From positions 1-40,259 of the forward strand of contig NZ_CAINTR010000179.1 of NCBI RefSeq assembly GCF_903853455.1: a stretch of DNA of 40,259 bases, read 5' to 3'. This document shows positions 1 through 8,364 of the stretch, one piece after another. Made by a program: the position numbers and the translations under genes. Below the pieces are notes generated by a model. It was not told the origin of the DNA. It did not search any database and saw nothing but the letters and a program-made list of their open reading frames with translations. How positions within the stretch are numbered: position 1 is the first letter of the stretch; each line of letters opens with the position of its first letter. This DNA is from an uncultured Magnetospirillum sp. Its GTDB lineage: Bacteria; Pseudomonadota; Alphaproteobacteria; Rhodospirillales; Magnetospirillaceae.

Positions 1-6
1 ATGAAT

Positions 7-195
7 CCCTCCCCGCGAAATTGGCCCGCCGTCGACATGTCGCAGAAAATGCCAAGGTCAAGGGCTCAAGGGGAGGAAAGTGCAGCTCGGTCTGCAAGAC
101 CGGCACCTACGCCGTCGGGTTTCCCGTTGGGAAAGCCGACCGTAGGCCAGAGCGAGCCTCTGGAACCTCATTTGGATGAGGGGAGTAACATCAAT
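7..195 (+). ncRNA. Multi-hairpin structured RNA, HEARO/omega-RNA-like
   Basis: Successive perfect or nearly perfect stems cover almost all of this stretch: a closing helix 8-14 with 70-76, hairpin 33-42 (CGAC/GTCG), hairpin 88-102 (CGGTCT/AGACCG), a long hairpin 106-146 made of three helices (106-111/141-146, 114-118/136-140, 120-125/129-134), hairpin 147-163 (CCAGAG/CTCTGG) and hairpin 166-181 (CCTCAT/ATGAGG). It ends with GGGGAG and an ATG at 194 that opens only a seven-codon frame. The hairpin order and the GGAGTAACA tail resemble HEARO, the guide RNA of IscB-type nucleases, but this is recognition from memory. If it is an omega-RNA, the guide would lie just 5', mostly outside the window. 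A group II intron or retron RNA fragment is a less likely alternative. The structure itself is clear; the family name is tentative. Confidence 0.5.
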
Positions 196-227
196 GGATA
201 ATAAAAGGTGTTATTGAAATATATGTT

Positions 228-247
228 TAGCAGTTCGTAAACTGCTA
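228..247. other. Perfect 8-bp hairpin after the structured RNA
   Basis: TAGCAGTT and AACTGCTA pair perfectly around a CGTA loop. The hairpin lies 30 bases behind the GGAGTAACA tail of the structured RNA, in an AT-rich stretch that stands out from the GC-rich surroundings. It could be a transposon-end hairpin or a weak terminator; no T-run follows. Confidence 0.4.
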
Positions 248-420
248 TCAGGAGGCGGCTTGTTTGCGGTGCTGACCTCCTCAGGCTGGTCGGGGCATAT
301 GCTCGCCTCGACCAGCCACCAAAGCAGCGCCTCTCATTGGGACCGTGGAGCACGGGCCAGCCTCCGCCAGACTCCTGGTGGTCGCTGCGGCTGGCCCGTT
401 CCCCACCGCTCCCCACCGCC

Positions 421-538
421 CCCGGCGCCGACGGGCTGCAGACGCGCTGTAGACGCCCCTGGATCGGCCCGAAAGGCGCAGCGGGCCAAGGGTTCGGCGC
501 GAAGTGCCGACGCTGACGGGGGGGTGGGCCTCGGCGAC
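421..538. repeat. 118-bp direct repeat, copy A
   Basis: This stretch matches 1050-1167 over the same length with scattered substitutions. Shared blocks include CGACGGGCTGCAGACGC-like sequence at the start, ATCGGCCCGA, CCAAGGGTTC and GTGGGCCTCGGCGAC at the end. It lies 128 bp before the start of the 104-residue gene. The surrounding 250-666 region holds no supported gene; the open frames there have no convincing start or protein likeness. A second inverted pair, GGCTGGTCG (284-292) with CGACCAGCC (309-317), lies upstream. Confidence 0.75.
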
Positions 539-666
539 ACGCCCGCGCGGTCTTCGGCAGATTAACGCCGTGTGTGCATCTGCTGACCGCCAGAACCATT
601 CCGTCAGCACCGGCCCCAAATCGGTATTGCCCGGCGAGCGGTCGGGCGAACCGAGAGGAGAGCACC

Positions 667-981
667 GTGGAAGACAGCAAGAAAGCCGATGACATCATCA
701 GCGAGGAAATCCTTGTACTGGAATCAACCCCGCTCGAACGCGCCCAGGCCATCCGGTTCCTGGAAGCGGCGGAAATGGCCCTGGAGCAGATCCGCTATAC
801 CATCGACACGTTGGAAAAGCGCCCCAAACCTCGGCGTGGGTTGCGCGAGGCACGGAAGGTGGAAATGGAAGCGCTGGAACGTCGTTCCATGGCGTGCTGG
901 CACGCCCTTGGGATCGGCGTCACCCCGCCACAGGCCGAGGCAGCCCTGAAGCGGGGAGCGAGGTCCGTGGTGCGATGGTGA
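667..981 (+). CDS. Hypothetical 104-residue protein of the accessory block
   Basis: The frame opens with GTG at 667, 9 bases behind a good GAGAGGAG ribosome site, and runs to TGA at 981. An in-frame ATG at 574 has no such site. The product is charged and mostly helical: residues about 19-55 (from LESTPLERAQAIRFLEAAEM on) look like a helical hairpin, followed by a basic patch (KRPKPRRGLREARK) and a second amphipathic helix. No catalytic motif, signal peptide or membrane segment is visible. It lies upstream of the DUF3987-type ATPase on the same strand, with a repeat copy before each gene, so the two may be a functional pair. I do not recognise the family. Confidence 0.7.
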   Translation: MEDSKKADDIISEEILVLESTPLERAQAIRFLEAAEMALEQIRYTIDTLEKRPKPRRGLREARKVEMEALERRSMACWHALGIGVTPPQAEAALKRGARSVVRW

Positions 982-1007
982 GCGCCACGGCGCACCGTGA
1001 CGAGAGC

Positions 1008-1039
1008 GGCCAGGGGGCGGCGGGGCCGGTCCCCTGGCC
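1008..1039 (+). terminator. Possible terminator hairpin after the 104-residue gene
   Basis: GGCCAGGGG at 1008-1016 pairs perfectly with CCCCTGGCC at 1031-1039. The hairpin lies 27 bases behind the stop codon at 981. No T-run follows, so it may equally be part of the repeated element that starts at 1050. Confidence 0.3.
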
Positions 1040-1049
1040 AGCCGACACC

Positions 1050-1167
1050 CCCGGCGCTGACGGGCTGCAGACGCCCTGCTGACGCCCTCAAATCGGCCCG
1101 AGAGGCGCGGTATTCCAAGGGTTCCGCGCCGTGGCGCCGACGCTGACGGGGGGTGGGCCTCGGCGAC
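1050..1167. repeat. 118-bp direct repeat, copy B
   Basis: Second copy of the element at 421-538, same length and orientation, 96 bp before the start of the DUF3987-type ATPase gene. The most conserved part is the right end (CCGACGCTGACGGGGGGTGG followed by GCCTCGGCGAC). Each gene of the accessory block thus has one copy in its upstream region, which fits either a regulatory cassette or a small mobile or duplicated element. Confidence 0.75.
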
Positions 1168-1263
1168 GGCAAATTTCCCCCCACAGCGGCTTGATCCCCG
1201 CCGACCGGGGCATAGATGACGACAGCGGGCAGAAGCGTCCGCGCCAGAGAGGGAGACAGAACC

Positions 1264-2562
1264 ATGCCGAAGAAAGCTCGAGCAAGGAAGGCGAAGCCGT
1301 TGACGGCACAGCCGGAGCAATTGAGCCTGCTGGACCTGATCCATGAGGGACGGCTGGGTCCGGAACAGACCGAAGCCTTGCGCGGCCTGATGGCCGCCAA
1401 GCCGGCTTCGGGTTCCTGGCGAGGCCTGCCCATCATGCCGCCGGGCAGCCTGCTGGAGCGTGCGGTCGGCCTGTTCGAGCGGACCACGGATTTTCCTCTC
1501 GAGCTGCCGGCCTTCATGGTGCTGCACATGCTGGCCGCACACCTGCTGGACCGGGGCGTCGAGATCGCGGTGGCCGGCACCCGGCTGCGCCCCGATCTGT
1601 GGACGACGCTGCTGGCCCCCAGCGGCGCCGGCAAGACCAAGACCGCCTCGGTGCTGGACCGGGTGATGCCGGTGCGCCTGTTCCCGGAAACAACCACCTC
1701 GGCACGCTTCATCGAGGAACTGGCCGCCCACAATCGCGGCCTCTGGCTGCAGGACGAATGGGGCCAGGTGCTGCGGCGCATGGAGACTCAATCCTATGCC
1801 GAGGAAATGAGGGAGTACCTCCTCAGAGTGCATGATGGCAAACCGCTGGCCCGGCGCACCGCCAAGGGCACCATCGAGGTGGAGGAGCCGGCGCTGGTCA
1901 TCCTCGGCACGACGGTATTGGAGACCTTCACCAGCATCGTCTCGGCCGAGAGCATGCTGGACGGTTTCATGCAGCGGTTCGGGATCGTCATTGGCGAGGC
2001 CGATCCGACCCGCCCACCGCATCGCTTCCCGATCTACCGCACCGAGGAGGCGGCCAACCTGGCCCCGCTGCACGCCGCATGGCAGGCCATCGCCGCCCTG
2101 CCGCTCCATCCCCTCTACACGGTGACCGAGGAGGGCGAGGCGGCCTACGAAGCCGGCTTCGCCCAGTTGTTTGGGCAGCACGGCACCATCCCGGCGAGCT
2201 TCTTCCGCAGGGTCATGTGGAGGGCGTTCAAGGTGGCCGCAATCTACCATGTCTTGCTGGGCAAGGCCGATGACCGGATCGACGCCGAGGACGTGGGCTG
2301 GGCCATGCGGGTGGCGGCGCTGCACCTGACCGACGCGCGGCGCCTACTGGACGGCTACAACTTGAGCAAGCTGGAGGCGGTCATGGTCAAGGCCGAAGCC
2401 TTGCAGGCCAGGCTGGGCCGACGCCCGAGCAAGCGGGAGCTGATCTCCGGCGTGCGCGACATCGCCAACAACGCCATGGCGGACTTCGTGCTGGAGGTCA
2501 TGGCGCCGCTGCCCGGCGCCAATGACAACACCGCCCCCGCCGAGGGGAGGGGGGCGGCATGA
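1264..2562 (+). CDS. DUF3987/YfjI-like P-loop ATPase
   Basis: The 432-residue product begins at ATG 1264 behind GAGGGAG; an in-frame ATG at 1216 lacks a ribosome site. A Walker A motif, APSGAGKT, is at residues 118-125. A Walker B-like stretch (LWLQDEWG, about 160-167), a sensor-like LVILGTT (211-217) and an arginine in MLDGFMQRF (231-239) follow in the order usual for the helicase-like ATPases of the DUF3987/YfjI group. These proteins are found in phages, satellite elements and genomic islands, and are often linked to primase or replication functions. No primase domain is fused here. The C-terminal part (residues 250-420) is helical. The gene follows the 104-residue gene and lies inside the block that interrupts an MCP gene, so a role in that element is likely but not shown. 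Confidence 0.75.
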   Translation: MPKKARARKAKPLTAQPEQLSLLDLIHEGRLGPEQTEALRGLMAAKPASGSWRGLPIMPPGSLLERAVGLFERTTDFPLELPAFMVLHMLAAHLLDRGVEIAVAGTRLRPDLWTTLLAPSGAGKTKTASVLDRVMPVRLFPETTTSARFIEELAAHNRGLWLQDEWGQVLRRMETQSYAEEMREYLLRVHDGKPLARRTAKGTIEVEEPALVILGTTVLETFTSIVSAESMLDGFMQRFGIVIGEADPTRPPHRFPIYRTEEAANLAPLHAAWQAIAALPLHPLYTVTEEGEAAYEAGFAQLFGQHGTIPASFFRRVMWRAFKVAAIYHVLLGKADDRIDAEDVGWAMRVAALHLTDARRLLDGYNLSKLEAVMVKAEALQARLGRRPSKRELISGVRDIANNAMADFVLEVMAPLPGANDNTAPAEGRGAA

Positions 2563-2610
2563 TCGGGGCAGGAAACCTGACATCGGCCCCGTTGGCCCCT
2601 TCGGCCATCG

Positions 2611-4341
2611 TCAGGCTGCGATGGAAACAGGCTCTCTCCACGCCGAAAAATATGCTTGTTTAATAGAATGATACTTTGTGGCGTTGAGCGCCAGCAGGCG
2701 GGTCTGGGACGCGATGGTCTGAATGAACGTCACCACCGTGCCGATGCGGTGCGAGGCCTCGAACAGCGACCGCACGATGCCGTCGGTCTTGACCGCGGTC
2801 TCGGCCGCCTTGACCGCCACCTGCGAGGCCTCGTTCACCCGCGCCGAAATTTCCTCGATGGAATAGGCCAATTGCTCGGAAGCGGCCGCCATGGCCTGGA
2901 CGTTGGCGGTGGCCGCCCCCGAGGACTGGTCCACCGATTCCATCTGCAACACGGTCTGGGTGGCGAAGGCGTCCATTTCACGCGCCGACGTCTCGGAGCC
3001 GCTGGCGGAGGTGGCGACCGTCTGGATGATGGCGGCCACATCGGAATCGAACGTGGCGATCAGGGCTTCCAACTGCTGGCGGCGCAGTTCCTTGGCGGCC
3101 TGTTCGGCCTCCTGGCGGATGCGCAACGCCTCCATGGCCAGGGCGTTGTCGCGGAACACCCGCACCGCCTTGGCCATCAGCCCCACCTCGTCGGCGCGGT
3201 GCAGGCCGGGAATCTCCACCGTGCTGTCGCCGCCGGCCAGACGGCTCATGACGTGTTCCATCATCAGGACCGGCCGGCCGATGGACCGGCCCGAGACCAG
3301 CCCGACCAGCAGCACCATCAGCAGGGCCAGCAGCCCCACCAGGGCGATCACCATCCCGACCTGGGACCTTGTGTCGTTCTGACGGCCGGTCGCCTCCGCC
3401 ATGCCGTCATGGGCCATGGCCGCGAAACTGTGGATCTGGGGCTGCAGGGCGGCGAACATGCTCCGCAGCTTGACGATTTGCGCCTGCTGGTCGAGATGGG
3501 CGACGCCGTAGGTCGCCATGTCGGCCGAATACTTGGTGGCCATGGCGCGGAAGTCGTCCTTGGTGGAATTGGGGATCGCCGCGGAATCGATGCCGATGTC
3601 GAACTGCAAGGCCTGCCCCCGGCCCTTGCCCAGATAGGACTCGTCCTGATACAGCATGAAGTCCTTCTCGGCCTCGCGCCAGCGCAGCATGCGGGTCTTG
3701 AGGTCGTCGGTGTTGGGCCACATCTTCAACTCGTCCTCGATGGCCTTCACCGAGGTGCGGAGCTTGCCGCGCAACCCGTCGCTTTCCGTCAGGCCCAGGA
3801 TCAGGGTGACGTCGGCCACCGCCTTGAATTGGGTCGCCACTTCGGCGACGGCCTTGTCGAGCCCCTCGATCTCGGCCGCGTGGGCCACCGCCACCGACGA
3901 GGACTTGATCGCCGCGAGGGCGCCGCCGACCTTCTGATACTGGCTGTCGAAATCGTCGATGAACTTGCGCTGACGCTCGGCGGTCAGCCCGTTGGCGGCG
4001 GTCTGCATGGCCAGGGCGCCGGCGCGGATGTTGTTGGACTGCTCTCCCAGGCGCTGGTACTCCGCCTGATCATCAATGGCGCGGGAGATGCTGTGTCCCC
4101 CGATCACATACACCGACCCCACCAGCAGACCGGCGGCGGCCACCACGCCGATCAGCAGGGAAAAGCGCGCCTGGATGCTGATGTCGCGGAACCACGGCAC
4201 GTCGCCGCTCTGCCACCAGCCGGAGGCATGGCGCAGGATCGCGCTCCACCGTCTCGCCAGCGATAGCCCAGGGTCCCCCTGCCGCCGCGACAGGCCGCGC
4301 CAGAAGGAATCCCTGAAGGTCGTCTGCAACATCTCGCTCAT
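2611..4341 (-). pseudogene. Methyl-accepting chemotaxis protein, 3' end lost
   Basis: A 576-residue frame with a cytoplasmic N-terminus of about 58 residues, a first membrane segment at about 60-82, a helical periplasmic sensor domain (85-325), a second membrane segment (328-350), HAMP (351-405) and the first half of the MCP signalling domain. At the tip the family sequence [20 protein letters not shown] should follow. Here it reads IASQTR then LLALNAT to residue 555, and the next 21 residues (from KYHSIKQ to the stop) are unrelated and encoded by the inserted block. The CheA/CheW-contact tip and the whole descending arm are missing, so signalling should be abolished. The start at 4341 has only a weak ribosome site. 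Confidence 0.85.
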
Positions 4342-4495
4342 TCGGGCACACCGCTCTATCTGCCTGGAGATACGGGAGTCCAGGCATGACTAGGGAACAA
4401 TCTTGGCGCCGGATTATGGGGAGAAACGGGGGGTGTCTGATGGTTAACATTTGGTGAATGTTGCAATGCGAAGAAGATTGGACGTCACTTCAACC

Positions 4496-4520
4496 TGAGG
4501 TCGGACATCCGCCGACCTCA
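4496..4520. promoter_or_regulatory. 9-bp dyad in the 4342-4655 intergenic region
   Basis: TGAGGTCGG and CCGACCTCA pair perfectly around a seven-base loop. The 314-bp gap between the broken MCP gene and the small gene at 4656 also holds AT-rich stretches (such as GGTATATGGATATTAG at 4539-4554) that could carry divergent promoters. The dyad could be an operator or a terminator without a T-run. Nothing else was recognised in the gap. Confidence 0.35.
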
Positions 4521-4655
4521 CGATATTTGCGCATGGCGGGTATATGGATATTAGAGCGATATCTTAATTTGACGACGAGATGACCGAGGCCCATCGTATC
4601 GGGACCGTGAGCGAAGAACGGAAGCTCCTTCGCATTGTCGATAAGGAGGGGTGCC

Positions 4656-4922
4656 ATGAACACTCTCGCCGACAATGTCATTTCCTTTCGACCCGACGAC
4701 ACCCAAAGCCAACGCTGGCTTGCCCTCAGCCTCGGCAACGGCGCGCGCCGTGCCGGCGCCGCCCTCGACGAGACCGACGCGGCTTCGGCCGCCATGATGC
4801 AGTCGGGTCGAACCCTGGCCGAACTGGCCGACGGCGTCGATGCCCAGTCTGGCGCATTCGCGTCCTTGGCGCGGAAGCTGGAACACTGCCTGGACCTGAG
4901 CCACCAACTGGCCCGGCTTTAA
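4656..4922 (+). CDS. Small hypothetical protein, 88 residues
   Basis: The start ATG at 4656 lies five bases behind a strong AAGGAGGGG site, so translation is well supported. The product begins MNTLADNVISFRPDD and continues as an alanine-rich soluble helical protein with a possible amphipathic coiled segment over residues 30-85. No signal peptide, membrane segment or metal-binding motif is seen. It stands between two MCP genes with no operon partner; the repeat element at 4924 begins directly behind its TAA stop. The function is not recognised. Confidence 0.65.
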   Translation: MNTLADNVISFRPDDTQSQRWLALSLGNGARRAGAALDETDAASAAMMQSGRTLAELADGVDAQSGAFASLARKLEHCLDLSHQLARL

Positions 4923-4923
4923 G

Positions 4924-5057
4924 ACCAAATCCCGCTGAGAGCAACTCATCGGGATTTGGTTAGGAGCAACGCGACGCGCGGCCTATGCCGCGGAAGGCAA
5001 GGGCGCTCGCGCCCGCCCGCCGATTGAGGGCCCCGCTGATCGGTTCCGATCAGCGGG
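4924..5057. repeat. Palindromic intergenic repeat, copy 1
   Basis: Four stems follow in order: ACCAAATCCCG/CGGGATTTGGT (4924-4934/4950-4960), CGCGGC/GCCGCG around CTAT (4977-4992), GGGCGC/GCGCCC around TC (5001-5014), and a 12-bp stem CCCGCTGATCGG/CCGATCAGCGGG (5032-5057). Copy 2 at 15491 has the same four stems at almost the same spacing but with different bases on both sides of three of them. The element starts one base behind the TAA stop of the previous gene. Confidence 0.85.
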
Positions 5058-5213
5058 ATACGGTATAAAAGCAAGGCCCGCCCGCTCCCCGGGCGGACCT
5101 TTGCTGCACCGCAGCAAATTCATGAATTCTTAACCCCTCCGGCTGGGCCGTCTTTGCACAATGGGCGCTCGACGTTCATGCGCGTGCAATCGTGCCGTCT
5201 TCCGGAGAAAATG

Positions 5214-6893
5214 ATGCTGACCAACCTGCGCATTGGCGCCCGCCTCTCCATCCTTGTGGCCACGATGCTGGTGCTGGTGGCGTTGGTGGTGACGCTCGGT
5301 CATCTCGGCATGGCCCGGATCAACGCCGGCCTCAAGACGGTCTACGAGGATCGGACCGTCTGCCTGGTGCAATTGGGCAACATCGAGCGCGACCTGTTCC
5401 AGATTCGCGTCCGGGGCCAGGCCCTGATGCGCGGCGTCTCAGAGGCGGAAGCCACCCGGCTGCGCGGCGAGATCGACGATCTCGACAAGGATATCGACGC
5501 CAATTGGCGCGACTACATGGCCACCTATCTCGACCCGGAAGAGAAGGGCCTGGCCGCCGAGTTCGCGACGCGCCTGGCCGCCTACCGCGACGTGAAGCGG
5601 CGCAATCTGGACCTGCAAGCGGCGGGCGACATGGACGGCGCGCGGGCGCTGGGCGCCGAGGGAGCCGAGGCCTTCAGCCTGATGGACGCGGCTCTCATCA
5701 AGGATATCGGCTTGCAGGACCGCGTCGCCAAGCAGGAATATGCCAAGGGGCAGGCGACCTTTGACACCACCACATGGATTAATGTGCTGGCGACCGTGAT
5801 CGGCGTGGCGCTGTCCCTGGCCCTGGCGGCGGCGATCGTTCGCTCGATCACCCAATCCATCGCCGCCATGGTTTCGACCATGAAGGCCCTGGCCGAGGGC
5901 GACATCACCGTGGACGTGGCCGGACGCGACCGCCAGGACGAGGTCGGCGACATGGCCAAGGCGGTCGAGGTGTTCAAGCGCAACGCCGTCGAGCGCCAGC
6001 GCCTGGAGGCCGCGGAGAAGGCCGCGCTGATCCGGCGCGAGGCGCGTCAGGCCAAGATGGAGGAGCTGGCGCGAGACTTCGACGCGGTCATCGCCGAGCT
6101 GCTGGGCGGCGTGTCCACGGCGGCCGGCCACATGCAGGAGACCGCCCAGGCCATGACCGCCAATGCCGAGGAGACCCAGCGCCAGAGCGCGGCGGTTTCG
6201 GCGGCGACGGAACAGGCCAGCGCCAACGTCAATACCATCGCCTCGGCCAGCAACGAGCTGGTGGCCTCCATCAACGAAATCAGCAGCCAGGTCAGCCGCT
6301 CGGCGACCATTTCCGCCAGTGCCGCCTCGGAAGCCATCGCCACCAACACCAAGATGGAAGGCCTGGCGGAATCGGCGACACGCATCGGCGAGGTGGTCAG
6401 CCTGATCAACGACATCGCGTCGCAAACCAACCTGCTGGCGCTCAACGCCACCATCGAGGCCGCCCGCGCCGGTGAGGCCGGCAAGGGCTTCGCCGTGGTC
6501 GCCAACGAGGTCAAGAACCTGGCCAACCAGACCGCCAAGGCCACCGGCGAGATCGCCTCGCAGATCGGCGCCATCCAGGAGGAGACCCTGGCCGCCGTCG
6601 ATGCCATCAAACGCATCACCGCGGTGATCGGCGAGATCAGCGAGATGTCCTCGGCCATCGCCGGCGCCGTCGAGGAGCAGGGCGCCGCCATGCAGGACGT
6701 GGTACGCAACGTCGAACAGGCGGCCGTCGGCACCCGCGAAGTCGCCCACAACATCGTCCAGGTGGTCGAAGCCGCCGACAGCACCGGTCAAATGGCGGTC
6801 GGCGTCCAATCGGCGGCCGGCACCCTCTCCCATCAGAGCGAAAAGCTGCGCGGCTCGGTGGAAGGCTTCCTGAGCGGGATCAAGGCGGCCTGA
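5214..6893 (+). CDS. Methyl-accepting chemotaxis protein with four-helix-type sensor domain
   Basis: A membrane chemoreceptor of 559 residues. A first membrane segment is at about 11-30, a helical ligand-binding region of about 155 residues (35-188) fits the 4HB_MCP size class, and the second segment is at 189-210. HAMP follows (211-265) and then the signalling domain. Its tip is intact: [20 protein letters not shown] at 401-420 and [20 protein letters not shown] directly behind it. The start is chosen at ATG 5214, six bases behind GGAG; ATG 5211 is next to it, and an in-frame upstream start at 5154 would add a non-membrane leader. The sensed signal cannot be told from sequence. It would work through CheA/CheW encoded elsewhere. 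The stop is four bases from the convergent phasin gene. Confidence 0.92.
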   Translation: MLTNLRIGARLSILVATMLVLVALVVTLGHLGMARINAGLKTVYEDRTVCLVQLGNIERDLFQIRVRGQALMRGVSEAEATRLRGEIDDLDKDIDANWRDYMATYLDPEEKGLAAEFATRLAAYRDVKRRNLDLQAAGDMDGARALGAEGAEAFSLMDAALIKDIGLQDRVAKQEYAKGQATFDTTTWINVLATVIGVALSLALAAAIVRSITQSIAAMVSTMKALAEGDITVDVAGRDRQDEVGDMAKAVEVFKRNAVERQRLEAAEKAALIRREARQAKMEELARDFDAVIAELLGGVSTAAGHMQETAQAMTANAEETQRQSAAVSAATEQASANVNTIASASNELVASINEISSQVSRSATISASAASEAIATNTKMEGLAESATRIGEVVSLINDIASQTNLLALNATIEAARAGEAGKGFAVVANEVKNLANQTAKATGEIASQIGAIQEETLAAVDAIKRITAVIGEISEMSSAIAGAVEEQGAAMQDVVRNVEQAAVGTREVAHNIVQVVEAADSTGQMAVGVQSAAGTLSHQSEKLRGSVEGFLSGIKAA

Positions 6894-6897
6894 CGGC

Positions 6898-7314
6898 CTA
6901 CGTCTTCTGCGTCAGCGCCTTCAACTCTTCGAGATTCTCGTTGAAGCGCTTGTTCAAGACCTGGCCGGCCTTCTGGGAGGCGTTGACGATCATCTCGGAG
7001 ACCTCGCGCAGATTGCCCAGCGTACGCTCGGTAGCCGCCTGGGCGACGGCGGTCTGCCGGGCAAGGACGTCGTTGGCGTCGCCGGACGAGATCTTCGCCA
7101 AAGCCTCGGATGTCTCCTGGATGGCGGAATGCAGGATTTCGTTCTGACGGGTGAAGACGGCGTGAAAGGCCTCGATGGCGTGCTGGTTGGCCTCCTCCAG
7201 CGCCTTGATGTTCTTCTGCTGGCTTTCAAGCAGCGCCTGCACATTGGCATTCGCGCCGGTCAGCGAATGCAGGAGATTCGCGAAATCGGTTCCAATCCAG
7301 AAATTCTGCAACAC
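6898..7314 (-). CDS. Phasin family protein
   Basis: A 138-residue, all-helical protein typical of phasins, which coat polyhydroxyalkanoate granules in the cytoplasm. The core reads SQQKNIKALEEANQHAIEAF at about residues 32-51, close to the conserved Q-x-K-N-x-E-A-L-x-x-A-N pattern of the family. GTG at 7314 is chosen as start because GGAGG lies eight bases upstream (7323-7327 on the minus strand); the longer frame back to 7380 would begin with a Cys/Pro-rich leader out of keeping with phasins. It resembles the second phasin at 24074-24511 in size and layout. No PHA synthase or depolymerase is nearby. A magnetosome- or stress-linked phasin-like role cannot be ruled out. Confidence 0.85.
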   Translation of the reverse strand: MLQNFWIGTDFANLLHSLTGANANVQALLESQQKNIKALEEANQHAIEAFHAVFTRQNEILHSAIQETSEALAKISSGDANDVLARQTAVAQAATERTLGNLREVSEMIVNASQKAGQVLNKRFNENLEELKALTQKT

Positions 7315-7401
7315 GTTAGCATCCTCCGTCGTCCCGGCTTGGGGCGCACAGACGGTACAAACCGTGGGGGTAGGCGGCAAGTTGCACTTCTGTTACCTGC
7401 C

Positions 7402-8364
7402 TCAGATCCCCTGGCTCGCCAGCATGTCCTCGGCGGCGAGGCGCCCGGCGGCGTGAAGGTGGCCGATGAGATCGGTCGGGCGGATGTCCGGGTCCATCAA
7501 GGCGCTGGTGATGGTGATGGCGGCCAGATCCAGGTCGCGCAGGCGCACAAGGCCACGAACCAGCCAGCGGGACTGGCGCAGCCGGGCCTGCATCCGCGCC
7601 AGCGCCTCCAGATCCCGCAGCAGCGGCGCGTTGAACAGCAGCCGCTTCATCCGCGTGGCGATGGGTTGGGCCGTCACCGGCACGGTCGCCTCGTTGTCGG
7701 GGGTCAGCTTGACCAGCAACAGCGAACGGCAGGCGGTATCCAGCGCCAGGGGAAGCAGCGGCGGATTGGCGGAAAAGCCGCCGTCCCAATAGCTGTCGCC
7801 CTCGATCTCCACCGGATGATGCAGGTAGGGCAGGCAGCTCGAGGCCAGCAGGACATCCACGCTGACCTCGTCTTCGCGGAAGATGCGCGACGCTCCGGTG
7901 CGGACATTGGTGGCCGACAGGAACAACGTGACCGGCCGGAGCCGGCGCAACCGCTCGAAATCGATCAGGCCGGTCAGCAGATCGCGCAGGGGATTGATGT
8001 TGAGCGGGTTGAACTGGTAGGGCGAAATCAAGCGGGTCATCAGATCCAGATGCAGATACGCGCCCGGTGTCCCCAGCAGTTTGAGAAACGCCATGTCGGC
8101 GACGCCGGACCACAGCGCGGCCAGGGCTGCCTTGGCGCCGTCCCGTCCGCCCTCGGCCAGGCCGGCGGCCAGCACGGCGGCGTTCAGCGCCCCGGCGCTG
8201 GCGCCGCTGATGGCCACGGGAGCGAAGCGCGGCTCCTCCAACAGACGGTCCAGCACCCCCCAGGCGAAGGCGCCGTGGACGCCGCCGCCTTGAAGCCCCA
8301 GCCCCAAATGGGAGCGAAGCGGCAGCGGCGGATCGCCGTGTGGTTTAAGCCAGCGCAGGAACAT
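7402..8364 (-). CDS. Patatin-like phospholipase
   Basis: A 320-residue serine lipid acyl hydrolase of the patatin/RssA type. The glycine-rich oxyanion loop GGGVHGAFAWG lies at about 26-36, the nucleophile motif GASAG at 54-58 with Ser56, and the catalytic Asp194 in WDGGFSANPP. The Ser/Asp dyad order and spacing are normal for the family. The start at 8364 has GAGGG about nine bases upstream; the in-frame start at 8454 does not. There is no signal peptide, so it probably works in the cytoplasm or at the inner membrane face. Patatin-like proteins are often found near PHA genes, and here the neighbour is a phasin on the same strand 87 bp downstream; a role in lipid or PHA turnover is inference. 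Confidence 0.9.
   Translation of the reverse strand: MFLRWLKPHGDPPLPLRSHLGLGLQGGGVHGAFAWGVLDRLLEEPRFAPVAISGASAGALNAAVLAAGLAEGGRDGAKAALAALWSGVADMAFLKLLGTPGAYLHLDLMTRLISPYQFNPLNINPLRDLLTGLIDFERLRRLRPVTLFLSATNVRTGASRIFREDEVSVDVLLASSCLPYLHHPVEIEGDSYWDGGFSANPPLLPLALDTACRSLLLVKLTPDNEATVPVTAQPIATRMKRLLFNAPLLRDLEALARMQARLRQSRWLVRGLVRLRDLDLAAITITSALMDPDIRPTDLIGHLHAAGRLAAEDMLASQGI

Larger units (their letters stand above)
1..2678. mobile_element. Accessory DNA block inserted into an MCP gene (left end outside the window)
   Basis: The MCP reading frame on the minus strand (start at 4341) follows its family normally up to the codons for LALNAT and then loses all similarity at about 2677-2679. DNA to the left of this point carries a structured RNA, a duplicated 118-bp repeat, a small unknown gene and a DUF3987-type ATPase, none of which belongs to a chemotaxis locus. 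The simplest reading is an insertion or rearrangement whose right boundary is near 2678. The left boundary and the missing MCP tail (the [12 protein letters not shown] part) are not in the window. No integrase, transposase or clear terminal inverted repeat is visible, so the mechanism is unknown. Confidence 0.45.

Noticed and set aside
1-201. A 66-codon open frame at the start of the window
   Set aside because: It runs through the strongly paired RNA hairpins, has no ribosome site in view, and its composition reflects the stems, so it is taken as a chance frame.
168-752. Long minus-strand frames (to about 194 codons) across the repeat A region
   Set aside because: High GC makes long chance frames common. 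The translated repeat copies A and B resemble each other only because the DNA repeat is the same; no start site or known domain supports coding.
724-2325. 533-codon minus-strand frame opposite the DUF3987-type gene
   Set aside because: It is the codon-complement shadow of the plus-strand gene, rich in Gly, His, Gln and Arg, without a domain. The plus-strand frame has Walker motifs and a ribosome site.
218-2679. Weak likeness of GAAATATATG..TTTAGCAG (left) to GAAAAATATGCTTGTTTAATAG (right) as possible ends of the inserted block
   Set aside because: The match is short, AT-rich and gapped; it does not support a terminal repeat without further copies.
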